Part shown: piece after piece, positions 33,529-42,384 of the stretch
Position numbering within the stretch: the stretch's first letter is position 1
How the letters are laid out: the number at the start of each line of letters is the position of its first letter
DNA from: Ignavibacteria bacterium
GTDB lineage: Bacteria > Bacteroidota > Ignavibacteria > Kapaibacteriales > UBA4661
DNA length: 64,000 nt
Direction of reading: 5' to 3'
NCBI GenBank assembly: GCA_014654705.1
Contig: JACVZY010000051.1
Location: forward strand, 274,565 to 338,564
Position numbers and translations under genes: made by a program
Notes under the pieces: generated by a model
Database searches by the model: none
The model's input: only the letters and a program-made list of their open reading frames with translations
Told to the model about the DNA's origin: nothing

Positions 33529-35805
33529 ATGAAAAAAATAATATTGTATAATCTCATGGTATTACTCTTTTGGGTAATCATTCTTACAGGTATCGTTTCC
33601 CCATCGCTTTGCAATGGACAAGTAACCCAGTGGCAGCGTTTATCCGGACTGGAAGGTGTTATCTGTACATCTATTGCTGCTAATGACTCCATTACACTTG
33701 CAACCGGTTACGCAGGGCTTTATCGCTCAAATAATCAAGGCGCATCGTGGCAACAAATTCCGTTTGCTTCTGCGCCACAGCGAGGCTTTGTTACTTTGAG
33801 CAAGAACGGTACGTTTTTCTTTTTTGCTGATACTGCGTATCGTTCTACGGATAATGGAAGAACATGGCAATTGATTCCCTCATTACCTAGAAGAATACTT
33901 AGCAATCAATATTTTTATCCCCAATCAGGTGCTTTTATAGCCTTTAGGACATTTGCCGAACTCAATAATAGTCTTTTTGTAGCTCATTACAACAATACCC
34001 TCTATCAATCTATTGATGATGGTGTTACGTGGAAACCCTTACCCCCTGCTCCCTCACCCTTGAGTCAATTTACGTCATTAGGAACTATTGTCTTTGCCAT
34101 AAAAGGGTATGCTATTGGGAACGCTTTGCCCGACGATGGGATATTTCAATCAGATGATAATGGCACTACATGGAAAGTAACAAATCAGCGATTTATGGGT
34201 AAAAATGTTTCCTCACTGTTAAGCGCTCATGGTAAACTTTATGCAAGTGTTGTTGATAGTGTTTATATGAGCTCCGATACCGGAAAAACATGGCGAGGGA
34301 TAAACTCCGGTTTACCACGAGAAGACCTTAGAGCCATGTTACATTTTCATAAAGGCACATTATTTCTAAGCAGAAGATATTCTTATCTAGACACAAGTAG
34401 CAGGCTTTTTCGCTTTATAGAGCAAGAATCTCGGTGGGTCAATGTTCCTGTGCCAACACCGCCTTTTACAACAATGATATTTTCAGGCGTAGCGGGTCCT
34501 TTGTTTGTACAGGGATATAATACATTATTCCGGTCTCTTGATACGGGACGAACATGGCAACCATCAAAAGTCGGTATGGAGGTATTGGCATTTGAAGCAC
34601 TGGCATCTTCACGCTGGGGGATATTTGCAGGGAGCAGTGACGGAAACAAAACGTTTTTATCGAAGGATAAAGGACGAACGTGGATTGAAACACGTTACCC
34701 TCAAACTGGTTTGGCTCCCGGGCTGGTCAGGATGGCGTTTTCGCAAGATGTTGGTGTCGGCACAGATCGAAATATAAGTATAGGAACTCAAGACAGTGGG
34801 CGGCAGTGGCGAGAAATACCTGAGCCGGTACCACCGGAACGACCTTCTTTACAACCCATATTTAATGGTTCCGAGGAATTTGCAACTTTTAAGAACACAG
34901 TTTTTTGTTCTCGCCCCGTTGATCAAGGTTTTCTTATTTTTTCACATGATGGAGGTGCAACATGGAGTACCGAGCCAAGTGATGCTCTCAGGGCATTAGG
35001 AGTTCGAGGAACTTATTATATTGTCACAGGCGCAAAAGATATTGTTTATACATTTGCAAATTCCGGTACGTTTCTATCGCGTGATGAAGGACGGACATGG
35101 GAACAACGAAGCCCTAACATTTTTAACAGACCAACGCAAATTTGGTATTCTGCTTGGGCAGTCAATGATTCTACAGTTTTGGCTTCCAGTTCAACATTGA
35201 CAAGAAGTTCGGAGAATATTATTTCCCGCGATAGCGGCAGAACTTGGCGACCTCTTCTCCTACCAAGTGTTGATTCAACCCTTGAGTTACGACAAGTCCT
35301 TCATAGCAACCAACGATGGGTGCTACTTGCTTGGAAACTTCCTTCGCAGTCCTCTGCACAATCCAGTGTGATTTATTCATCAACCGACCAAGGGCAAACA
35401 TGGCAAACGGAAAGCACTAATTTACCGAATGGAGCCATTTTGGATATTGCACTGGATGGTAATACGCTATTTGTATCCATTCGTGGACTTGGCTTATACC
35501 GTACCGACCTCACCACTGTCAGCATCCGCAAAGAGCCACAAAATACATTACTTTTTTCTTCCCCAGCCCCCAACCCCAGCACCGACTACACCGACCTCGC
35601 CTTCACGCTCCCGCGCGCCGCACAAGCGGGCGTAACGCTCTACTCCACCTTCGGCACAGAGGTATGGCGCAGTGAGAGCGCAACCATGAGCGCAGGAGAG
35701 CAGCATATACGCATAGACACACGGCATCTGCCTACGGGCGTGTATGCGTACCGCCTTATGGTGGATGGGGTGAGCAGTGTGGGAAGAATAGTGGTGGTGC
35801 GGTAG
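33529..35805 (+). CDS. T9SS-secreted Asp-box (BNR) repeat protein
   Basis: 758 residues with an N-terminal signal (MKKIILYNLMVLLFWVIILT). The body carries about twelve Asp-box motifs of type SxDxGxTW (for example SNNQGASW, STDNGRTW, SSDTGKTW, SRDEGRTW, STDQGQTW), which mark sialidase/Vps10/YCF48-like beta-propellers. The last 85 residues are a type A T9SS sorting domain (SPAPNPSTDYTDLAF, HLPTGVYAYRL, end RIVVVR). It should be exported, cross the outer membrane by T9SS and be anchored or released. Binding target unknown; sialidase catalytic residues were not recognised. A terminator follows. Confidence 0.9.
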   Translation: MKKIILYNLMVLLFWVIILTGIVSPSLCNGQVTQWQRLSGLEGVICTSIAANDSITLATGYAGLYRSNNQGASWQQIPFASAPQRGFVTLSKNGTFFFFADTAYRSTDNGRTWQLIPSLPRRILSNQYFYPQSGAFIAFRTFAELNNSLFVAHYNNTLYQSIDDGVTWKPLPPAPSPLSQFTSLGTIVFAIKGYAIGNALPDDGIFQSDDNGTTWKVTNQRFMGKNVSSLLSAHGKLYASVVDSVYMSSDTGKTWRGINSGLPREDLRAMLHFHKGTLFLSRRYSYLDTSSRLFRFIEQESRWVNVPVPTPPFTTMIFSGVAGPLFVQGYNTLFRSLDTGRTWQPSKVGMEVLAFEALASSRWGIFAGSSDGNKTFLSKDKGRTWIETRYPQTGLAPGLVRMAFSQDVGVGTDRNISIGTQDSGRQWREIPEPVPPERPSLQPIFNGSEEFATFKNTVFCSRPVDQGFLIFSHDGGATWSTEPSDALRALGVRGTYYIVTGAKDIVYTFANSGTFLSRDEGRTWEQRSPNIFNRPTQIWYSAWAVNDSTVLASSSTLTRSSENIISRDSGRTWRPLLLPSVDSTLELRQVLHSNQRWVLLAWKLPSQSSAQSSVIYSSTDQGQTWQTESTNLPNGAILDIALDGNTLFVSIRGLGLYRTDLTTVSIRKEPQNTLLFSSPAPNPSTDYTDLAFTLPRAAQAGVTLYSTFGTEVWRSESATMSAGEQHIRIDTRHLPTGVYAYRLMVDGVSSVGRIVVVR

Positions 35806-35848
35806 AGAATTCGTTTTGTTGCTCCGATAACGACCTCCCAAAAAAAAT

Positions 35849-35898
35849 GCCAAGCAAAATCCGTTCCAATTATTTGTTGGTAGCGGTTTTTGCTTGGC
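35849..35898 (+). terminator. Hairpin terminator after the Asp-box protein
   Basis: GCCAAGCAAAATCCG (35849-35863) pairs with CGGTTTTTGCTTGGC (35884-35898), with one bulge, and a T-rich tail (eight T) follows within 15 bp. The sequence CAAAATCCGTTCCA is repeated at 35946, just before rpoN. Confidence 0.7.
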
Positions 35899-36041
35899 TT
35901 TTATGTGTTTTTTTTGCATTTTCGTAATTGAGCGATATGTCTATGCAAAATCCGTTCCATATTTGCCCGCTATCCGTCCTGCACTACTTTCACATAAGCA
36001 ACTATCGTTTTTTTTAGCATAATGAGAAAGCGTCAATAATT

Positions 36042-37880
36042 ATGATAGGTCTCGGATTAGGACTTGAATTGGGCTTAGAGACAAAACTCACGCCCCAGCA
36101 AGTACAATATCTTAAACTTTTACAACTCACGGGCTTACAGCTTGAACAGCATATCTCGCAAGAGTTGGAAATGAATCCCATGCTCGAAGAAGGTAGCTTG
36201 GAGTCAGACTTTGGCGATGATACCGAACTGAGTCCCGTCGAAACGATTGCCGAAGATGCCCCCAGCGATAGCGATGCCGACGACCGCGAAGAAGAGCGCA
36301 TCTCGCGTGAGGATGACGATTTTGAAGTGTTCAATCCTGAAAACGGGGTGAACGACGAAGAGCAAACATGGGTAGATTTTATTGAAGATGAAGGCAGCAC
36401 GGCGAAGTACAATAGCGACGATGAGGACGGCGAGGGTTTTCCGATGCCCGAATCACGCTCTGTGCTTGACGAAATTGAAGACCAGCTTCGTATGCTTAAT
36501 CTCACCGAAGAAGAGCAGATTATTACTGAAGAAATCTTAGGAAGTATTGAACCGTCGGGATATTTGTACCGTGACCTGACGGAAATAGCGATTGCGGTGA
36601 ATGAAAAAATTGATGCGCTCAACGAAGTGCGTCAGCATGAAGCGAGCAATAGCAAAGCCTCCACAAACGGCTACAAGCGTGATTATAGAGATGCCTACAG
36701 CATATATGACGACGGTGATGATGATGTTGACGGTGATGATTTCGAGTCCATAGACCTTTCGCCCGTAAAGAAGAAACCTGCCTCGCCTGCCCTCGCCCAA
36801 ACAATCGCACAGCCCCCAGTTATCCTTCAGCCTGTAAATGTGGATATGGTGGAGGAAATTCTTTTTGAAATTCAAACCCTCGACCCGCCAGGAATTGGTG
36901 CGCGGGACTTGCGCGAATGTCTGCTGGCGCAGTTGTACGCCCTGCCGAAGTTGAATGCGGCGCAGCAACTCGCAAAGATGGTGCTGGAGAAAGCATATGA
37001 GCCGTTCCGCATGAAGCATTACGAGGTTATCATGCGCGAACTCAAGGTGAGCGATGTTTATTTGCGAGAGGCGATAAAAGCTATTCGCTCGCTGAACCCG
37101 AAGCCGGGCGGGTTTTCGACCGGTGGCGGCACAAGTTCGATTATTCCTGATTTCCTGATTAGTTTCGATGAAGAAAAAAATGATTTTTTCATTCAGCTCA
37201 ACGACACGCGCGTTCCCACAGTCCACGTGAACAAGATGTATGAGCAGATGAAAAATCAAGTTCGCGAAGTAACGCAGCGCGGCATGAAGAGCCAGCGAAT
37301 GAACAAGGACACTCGTCAATTTCTCAAGCAAAAATATGACGACGCGAAATTTCTTATTCTGGCACTCAAGCAGCGCCGCCACACGATGATTCGCGTAATG
37401 ACGGCGATAGTATTCCGTCAGCGAGAATTTTTCCTGCGTGGCAAAAACTACATCAGACCACTTATTTACAAGGATATTGCCGAGGATACAGGCGTGGATA
37501 TTTCCACCGTTTGCCGTGTGGTGAATAACAAATACGCTCAGACTGATTACGGCGTGTACGAACTCCGCTATTTCTTCAGCGAAGGCTTGCCCATGCCGAA
37601 AGATCCGATTGTTGGTGGTGCGCTTGGCGTTGCTCCGGTGGAAAGCAGCAACGGCAGCTATTCGGGCGAAGATGGCGATACGGACAACGAAATTTCGACC
37701 CGCGTCATCAAGGATAAATTGAAAGAAATTATACAAGCAGAACCGAAAGACAAGCCCCTCAGCGACGACAAACTCGTGCAGGAACTTGCCAAAATCGGCT
37801 TTACGATTGCTCGACGGACTGTGGCGAAATACCGTGATTTGATGGAAATTCCACCCGCGAGATTGCGCAGAGAATTGTAA
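36042..37880 (+). CDS. rpoN: RNA polymerase sigma-54 factor RpoN
   Basis: It directs RNA polymerase to -24/-12 promoters that need an ATP-driven activator. Region I is typical (LGLELGLETKLTPQQVQYLKL, QLEQHISQELEMNPMLEE). The core-binding domain has ILFEIQTLDPPGIGARDLREC. The RpoN box ARRTVAKYRD is close to the C-terminus. At 612 residues it is well above the usual 450-500: an acidic Asp/Glu-rich insertion of about 90 residues follows region I, a second acidic-then-proline-rich stretch lies at about 200-265, and a smaller one precedes the C-terminal domain. A matching activator gene lies at 40816. Confidence 0.94.
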   Translation: MIGLGLGLELGLETKLTPQQVQYLKLLQLTGLQLEQHISQELEMNPMLEEGSLESDFGDDTELSPVETIAEDAPSDSDADDREEERISREDDDFEVFNPENGVNDEEQTWVDFIEDEGSTAKYNSDDEDGEGFPMPESRSVLDEIEDQLRMLNLTEEEQIITEEILGSIEPSGYLYRDLTEIAIAVNEKIDALNEVRQHEASNSKASTNGYKRDYRDAYSIYDDGDDDVDGDDFESIDLSPVKKKPASPALAQTIAQPPVILQPVNVDMVEEILFEIQTLDPPGIGARDLRECLLAQLYALPKLNAAQQLAKMVLEKAYEPFRMKHYEVIMRELKVSDVYLREAIKAIRSLNPKPGGFSTGGGTSSIIPDFLISFDEEKNDFFIQLNDTRVPTVHVNKMYEQMKNQVREVTQRGMKSQRMNKDTRQFLKQKYDDAKFLILALKQRRHTMIRVMTAIVFRQREFFLRGKNYIRPLIYKDIAEDTGVDISTVCRVVNNKYAQTDYGVYELRYFFSEGLPMPKDPIVGGALGVAPVESSNGSYSGEDGDTDNEISTRVIKDKLKEIIQAEPKDKPLSDDKLVQELAKIGFTIARRTVAKYRDLMEIPPARLRREL

Positions 37881-37924
37881 GTTGTAACATTGCCCTGATT
37901 TCAAACTCCAATACAGCTATCTGA

Positions 37925-38767
37925 ATGCTCCATTCTTGTAAACTGGCTTTCGTTGCCGCTTTTGTACTGATGCTTGAAGCATTGATGCCGCTCGGCGTAA
38001 AGGCGCAGTTGCCGGGCTTTGCGATAGAGGCATATACGCCTAATATGAGCGCAAAAATCGGCGACACTATACTTGTGCCTGTTTCAGTACGGCGCGTTAG
38101 CGCTGCTGCGCAGCAGGTAATTATAGATAGTTGTAGATTTATTTTTCGCTTTAATCCTACGATACTGATTCCTCTGGAAGCGCGGCTTTTTGAAACGCTG
38201 TATTTGGCGAATAACCTTATGGAAGGTTCAATCACGGTACGCCTAAATAGGCGCTTGCGGGAGAACGACGTGCTGGTGCAAATCCCGATGCTGGTTTGCT
38301 TGGGAGATATGGATTCAACAGAACTTTCCATTGACCGAGGTGGTCTGCGAGGTATTCCTTTTCAAGTGTTTGCCGGGGGTATGCCCGGATTGACGGTGCA
38401 GGCGACAAGCGGGCGTTTGTATGTCGAAGATGCACGGTGGAATGGGATATTGCGAACTGTCAATACAAATATCGGGCAGCTTTCTATGACCATTTCCCCC
38501 AATCCTGTACCGCAGAATGGCGGCGTTATTGAGCTTGGTATTGGTTCACTTCCGGTTCCGCCGCAATTAGGGTCGCCGTCGCTTGTGCTCTATTCCACCG
38601 GAGGGCGCGATATACCGCTCTTGGGTTTGACCGATGTTGTTCCGATGGGTTTTGTGGGCAAGTCCTCTCTGCCGGTTCGCTTTCAACGCACTAATTTACG
38701 CGGTACATTTTTTGCCCGCTTCACGTACGGACCATACTCAATAACGCGGCTCGTCGTTTTTGAATGA
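37925..38767 (+). CDS. Secreted protein with cohesin-like beta domain
   Basis: 280 residues with a signal peptide (LAFVAAFVLMLEALMPLGVKAQ). Then comes a beta-sandwich-like region (SAKIGDTILVPVSVRR, DSCRFIFRFNPTILIP, LVQIPMLVCLGDMDSTEL) whose layout resembles cohesin-type domains used for surface attachment. The end (MTISPNPVP..., later FFARFTYGPYSITRLVVFE) is reminiscent of a T9SS sorting domain but not a clear one. No function is known. Its stop overlaps the start of the next gene by four bases, so the two are translationally coupled. Confidence 0.55.
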   Translation: MLHSCKLAFVAAFVLMLEALMPLGVKAQLPGFAIEAYTPNMSAKIGDTILVPVSVRRVSAAAQQVIIDSCRFIFRFNPTILIPLEARLFETLYLANNLMEGSITVRLNRRLRENDVLVQIPMLVCLGDMDSTELSIDRGGLRGIPFQVFAGGMPGLTVQATSGRLYVEDARWNGILRTVNTNIGQLSMTISPNPVPQNGGVIELGIGSLPVPPQLGSPSLVLYSTGGRDIPLLGLTDVVPMGFVGKSSLPVRFQRTNLRGTFFARFTYGPYSITRLVVFE

Positions 38768-40815
38768 TTATGAAGCACTTGTACTATCTCAACCGTCGCT
38801 ATCTCATTAGTTTGATTGTCATTGCTTGTCAATTCTGTGCTGCCGATGGGTACGCGCAAACTGCCTTGGCGCCGTTTCAGATAGGGCTTGTTGGCGGCAT
38901 TTCCAGACAGCTCCCAACGGGGCGTCTTGCTGCCGTGCAAGACATACCGCGCTTCCCGGCAGTATTGGATGTGCATAATGGTACTGCCTTTGAAGGTGGC
39001 ATAGAGGCTGTTTATCGCCTGAATCCCTCATGGGAACTTGCTCTTCGTGGTGAATACGGGCAATCTGTTTCGACGACTATCGGTGAAGAAAATAGTATTC
39101 TTAGCGTTTGGAACCCGCAAGCCAGTCGCTATCAGCCCGTGCCAGTTACCATTCAGAACGCACTCACTGCCAATCTCAATTTGCTTTCTTTTACGCCGCT
39201 TGTGCGTTTGTTTTGGGGCGAGATATTTTTCGTCAGTCTGGGGTCGCGTTTTGATGTACCCTTGCAAACCTCATTGCGGTACCGCTTCGATATTGCCAAT
39301 CCCGCCGCGTTTGTCAATAATTTTTCCCAACGCATAGACACTGCACTTCGCCTTCCGCCTCCTGCTCGTGTAGGATTTTCGTGGTCGCCTACGCTGTCGG
39401 TGGGTGCTTCGCTTACAGTGAATCGGGTGCGTTTTATGCCGGAAATTCAGGTACAGCCTCTTTTTCAGCCGTTTCGTGGCTCCATGCCGGAAAACACAGC
39501 ATGGAATCTGGCTTCCATCCGTTTTAATCTCGGTATTGTCTTGTCATTCCCTCCTGCGAAAGCAGCCGAACCATTGCTGCAAAGCGTTTCTCCTAAAAGC
39601 GTCATTCCAGTTGTCTCAGAAAGTGCCGTTCCGCCTACGTTGCAAATCAATACAGCAAACCAAACCAATACGGCAAATTCTCCTCAGCCTACCAAAGACG
39701 ATGCCTCGTCTGCACAAGAGTTGCCCATATTACTGCCAATGCGCCTAGATACGGTATTCCAGCGCGATACGACGACACAAGTGGTGGCATGGAATCTATC
39801 CGATACAGTCCGCATTACGAGAAAGACCACACAAAGTATTGCCATACCAAGCGGGAAGCAGATAACGATTGCCGAATCCTATATTCATGATGTCCCCAAG
39901 CCCAAGCCGTTTTTGGTGGCAAACCTTGACGTACGATTTATTCCTGCGCTTGGTGCTGCGCGTGCTTCCGAGACGAAGCAGGCAGCACGGCTTGTGGAAA
40001 AGCCAATGATTATTCGGTCGCTCACGGCTCAGGCAACAACGCCAGGCGCATTTGCGCTCAACGAAAAGTATGATACGGTGAATGCAGTACGGATGCCACT
40101 TATGCGCTTTTTGCCGACGATTTCGAGTGAAATTGGCGTTCGTGAGCGCTGCATAGCTATTGGTTCAGAACGCAGTCTTGATGCGCCATTGCTGGCTATC
40201 ATTGCTTCGGACGCAAAGCCGCTTGACTGGGATGCACAAACATTGCTTTTTGCACCATCTTCTCAAAGCAGCATCGGTACACTCATTGGAGACACGTTGG
40301 CAGTCTGGATGACAGTTGCTGATAACGAGGGGCAACGGGTGACGACAGACATTGCGCGAATTACCGTAGAAAACCTTGATGCTGCATCGCCCTATCAATC
40401 CACAACGCCAATGCCGCGACAGCCCGGACGCTGGATGCTTGTGTCGATGCGGGTAGTGGTAAGTGACAGTGCGACCGGGCGGCTTGCACTGGCACCGGAG
40501 GCTTTGCGACTGCGCGAGTATGTGATTGACGAAGTAGCACGGCGTAAAGTTCGCACGAAAGCAGGTCTCAAGAACTGTACAGTTTATGGTGAAGTGCCTT
40601 TTGCTGACGATACGACGATGCTTGCAAACGTAAGGGCATTGACGCACAATCTTGCGGAGGCGCTGAAAACATCTTCAGTGTATGTGGCACTTCCCGCGAA
40701 TAGTAGGCTTTCTTCCGCTCAAAGTGCAAGCAGCCCCGATGTGCAACATTTTGACAAAAAAACGTATGCTTTTCCACGCACCGATGCGTATATTCGGGTG
40801 ATGATAGAAGAATAA
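38764..40815 (+). CDS. Predicted outer-membrane/periplasmic protein of unknown function
   Basis: 683 residues with a signal peptide ending near GYAQ. Residues 30-265 alternate in the manner of an outer-membrane beta-barrel (AFEGGIEAVYRLNPSWELAL, WGEIFFVSLGSRFDVPL, AWNLASIRFNLGIVLSF). A Ser/Thr/Pro-rich linker and a large C-terminal part without a recognised domain follow. It is coupled to the preceding cohesin-like gene by ATGA overlap, and its stop abuts the ATG of the sigma-54 activator. The three therefore form one transcription unit. Possible link: envelope structure or stress sensed by the sigma-54 system (inference). Confidence 0.5.
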   Translation: MIMKHLYYLNRRYLISLIVIACQFCAADGYAQTALAPFQIGLVGGISRQLPTGRLAAVQDIPRFPAVLDVHNGTAFEGGIEAVYRLNPSWELALRGEYGQSVSTTIGEENSILSVWNPQASRYQPVPVTIQNALTANLNLLSFTPLVRLFWGEIFFVSLGSRFDVPLQTSLRYRFDIANPAAFVNNFSQRIDTALRLPPPARVGFSWSPTLSVGASLTVNRVRFMPEIQVQPLFQPFRGSMPENTAWNLASIRFNLGIVLSFPPAKAAEPLLQSVSPKSVIPVVSESAVPPTLQINTANQTNTANSPQPTKDDASSAQELPILLPMRLDTVFQRDTTTQVVAWNLSDTVRITRKTTQSIAIPSGKQITIAESYIHDVPKPKPFLVANLDVRFIPALGAARASETKQAARLVEKPMIIRSLTAQATTPGAFALNEKYDTVNAVRMPLMRFLPTISSEIGVRERCIAIGSERSLDAPLLAIIASDAKPLDWDAQTLLFAPSSQSSIGTLIGDTLAVWMTVADNEGQRVTTDIARITVENLDAASPYQSTTPMPRQPGRWMLVSMRVVVSDSATGRLALAPEALRLREYVIDEVARRKVRTKAGLKNCTVYGEVPFADDTTMLANVRALTHNLAEALKTSSVYVALPANSRLSSAQSASSPDVQHFDKKTYAFPRTDAYIRVMIEE

Positions 40816-42306
40816 ATGAGAAAGTATAGTACAGATGTCAATCTCGCACTAGAAGCACGTTATACAGTGAAAACGCAGCCCCAACATATAACCGGTATTA
40901 TTGGTTCTTCGCCTCAGATGCACGAAGTAACCGAGCGTGTGCTGCAAGTTGCGCCGACAGACCTGTGTGTGCTTATTACGGGTGAGTCCGGCACCGGGAA
41001 AGAAGTTTTCGCCCGCGCTGTCCACAATCTCAGCAAACGCCGCAGAGAGCGCATGATAAGCCTGAATTGCGGTGCTATTCCCGAAACGCTCTTGGAATCG
41101 GAACTTTTTGGTAGCGAAAAAGGTGCGTACACCGGTGCAGCCGAGCAGCGCAAAGGCTTTTTTGAAGCGGCAGACAAGGGGACGATTTTTCTGGATGAAT
41201 TGGGCGAAATGCCACTCGGAACGCAAGTAAAACTCTTGCGTGTCTTGGAAACAGGCGAATTCTCGCGCTTAGGTTCGCCGGATATAATTCGCTCCGATGT
41301 GCGTATTATTGCCGCTACCAATCGTCGCTTGGAAGAAGAAGTTGCTCGCGGGACGTTTCGCCAAGACCTCTTTTACCGATTGAATGCTGTACAAATTGAA
41401 ATCCCCCCCCTACGCGAACACCCCGACGATATTCCTGAACTTGTCGAATACTTTGCCCGACGCACAACGCAGAAAATCGGGGTTGAGTACAAGGGAATGA
41501 GTGCTGAAGCGCTTCACGTCTTGAAAAATCTGCCATGGGCAGGCAACGTGCGCGAACTACGGAATCTGATTGAAACTGTCGTCACGCTCGAAAAGGGTCG
41601 TGAAATCACGCTTGATACCCTACGCCCGTATATGCCTCGTGCGCTCAAGTCGCCTGTGAGTGCCGGCAATGCTGAGTATCAAGTGCCAATGCCGCAAACG
41701 CTCCTTGCGCCTTCAAGAACGCTTCCACCATCTGCTCCTTTCGTGCCAGACAATAGTTTTCAGGGCAATGGTTTTCAGGACACCGTGCTGAGGATGCTAC
41801 CGTTTATGGCTGGTGAGCGGTATGACCGTGCGGGATATGACGGCACAGAATATAACAACAAAGTCCTCGCGCAATCATCGCTCATGCGGATTCCTGCCAA
41901 AACGCCGGAGCAACTTGAGCGCGAATTGATGTACAAAGCACTCGTAGATTTAGTGCGAGAAGTAGCACTCTTGCGCGGCGAAGTTGCTGACTTGAGAGAC
42001 GTAGTCTTTACGCAAAAGCGCGATTCCGATGGGCATGAAATTTCGCCCGTTAGGGTCTCGTCCGTTACGCCCGTGCGCGATACGCAGGATGCGCCGGAGG
42101 AGCCATCGTATCAGTCTGCGACGCTCGAAGAAAGTCCGCTCACGATGCACGAAGTTGAGAAGCGCCTTATTGGGGCGGCACTGGGACGTTTTGATGGCAA
42201 CCGCCGCCAGGCTGCCGATGCGCTTGGTATTAGTGAGAGGACGCTTTATCGGAAGCTCCGCGAATATGGGCTTGTGGATGGTGCCTCGCCACCGCATGAG
42301 GACTAG
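40816..42306 (+). CDS. Sigma-54-dependent transcriptional activator (AAA+ and Fis domains, no sensor domain)
   Basis: 496 residues. The AAA+ domain begins about 25 residues in: Walker A GESGTGKEV near residue 56, the sigma-54 contact loop as GAYTGA (usually GAFTGA), Walker B GTIFLDELGEMP, and the arginine-finger region RQDLFYRLNAVQIE. A linker of about 150 residues precedes the C-terminal Fis-type helix-turn-helix (GNRRQAADALGISERTLYRKL). There is no receiver, GAF or PAS domain in front, so control must come from another protein or from its level. Eight consecutive C lie at 41403-41410 inside the gene. Confidence 0.92.
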   Translation: MRKYSTDVNLALEARYTVKTQPQHITGIIGSSPQMHEVTERVLQVAPTDLCVLITGESGTGKEVFARAVHNLSKRRRERMISLNCGAIPETLLESELFGSEKGAYTGAAEQRKGFFEAADKGTIFLDELGEMPLGTQVKLLRVLETGEFSRLGSPDIIRSDVRIIAATNRRLEEEVARGTFRQDLFYRLNAVQIEIPPLREHPDDIPELVEYFARRTTQKIGVEYKGMSAEALHVLKNLPWAGNVRELRNLIETVVTLEKGREITLDTLRPYMPRALKSPVSAGNAEYQVPMPQTLLAPSRTLPPSAPFVPDNSFQGNGFQDTVLRMLPFMAGERYDRAGYDGTEYNNKVLAQSSLMRIPAKTPEQLERELMYKALVDLVREVALLRGEVADLRDVVFTQKRDSDGHEISPVRVSSVTPVRDTQDAPEEPSYQSATLEESPLTMHEVEKRLIGAALGRFDGNRRQAADALGISERTLYRKLREYGLVDGASPPHED

Positions 42307-42384
42307 CAAAGTTTTCCACGATGCCGTATAGTTATCCAATTCTGTTGCGTTATTATTCATCCGTTGATTATACCCACTCACCAA

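Noticed and set aside
36537..37904. Open frame of 455 codons opposite rpoN
   Set aside because: Fully antisense to a well-supported sigma-54 gene; the product has antisense-type composition (rich in His, Phe and Arg) without domains.
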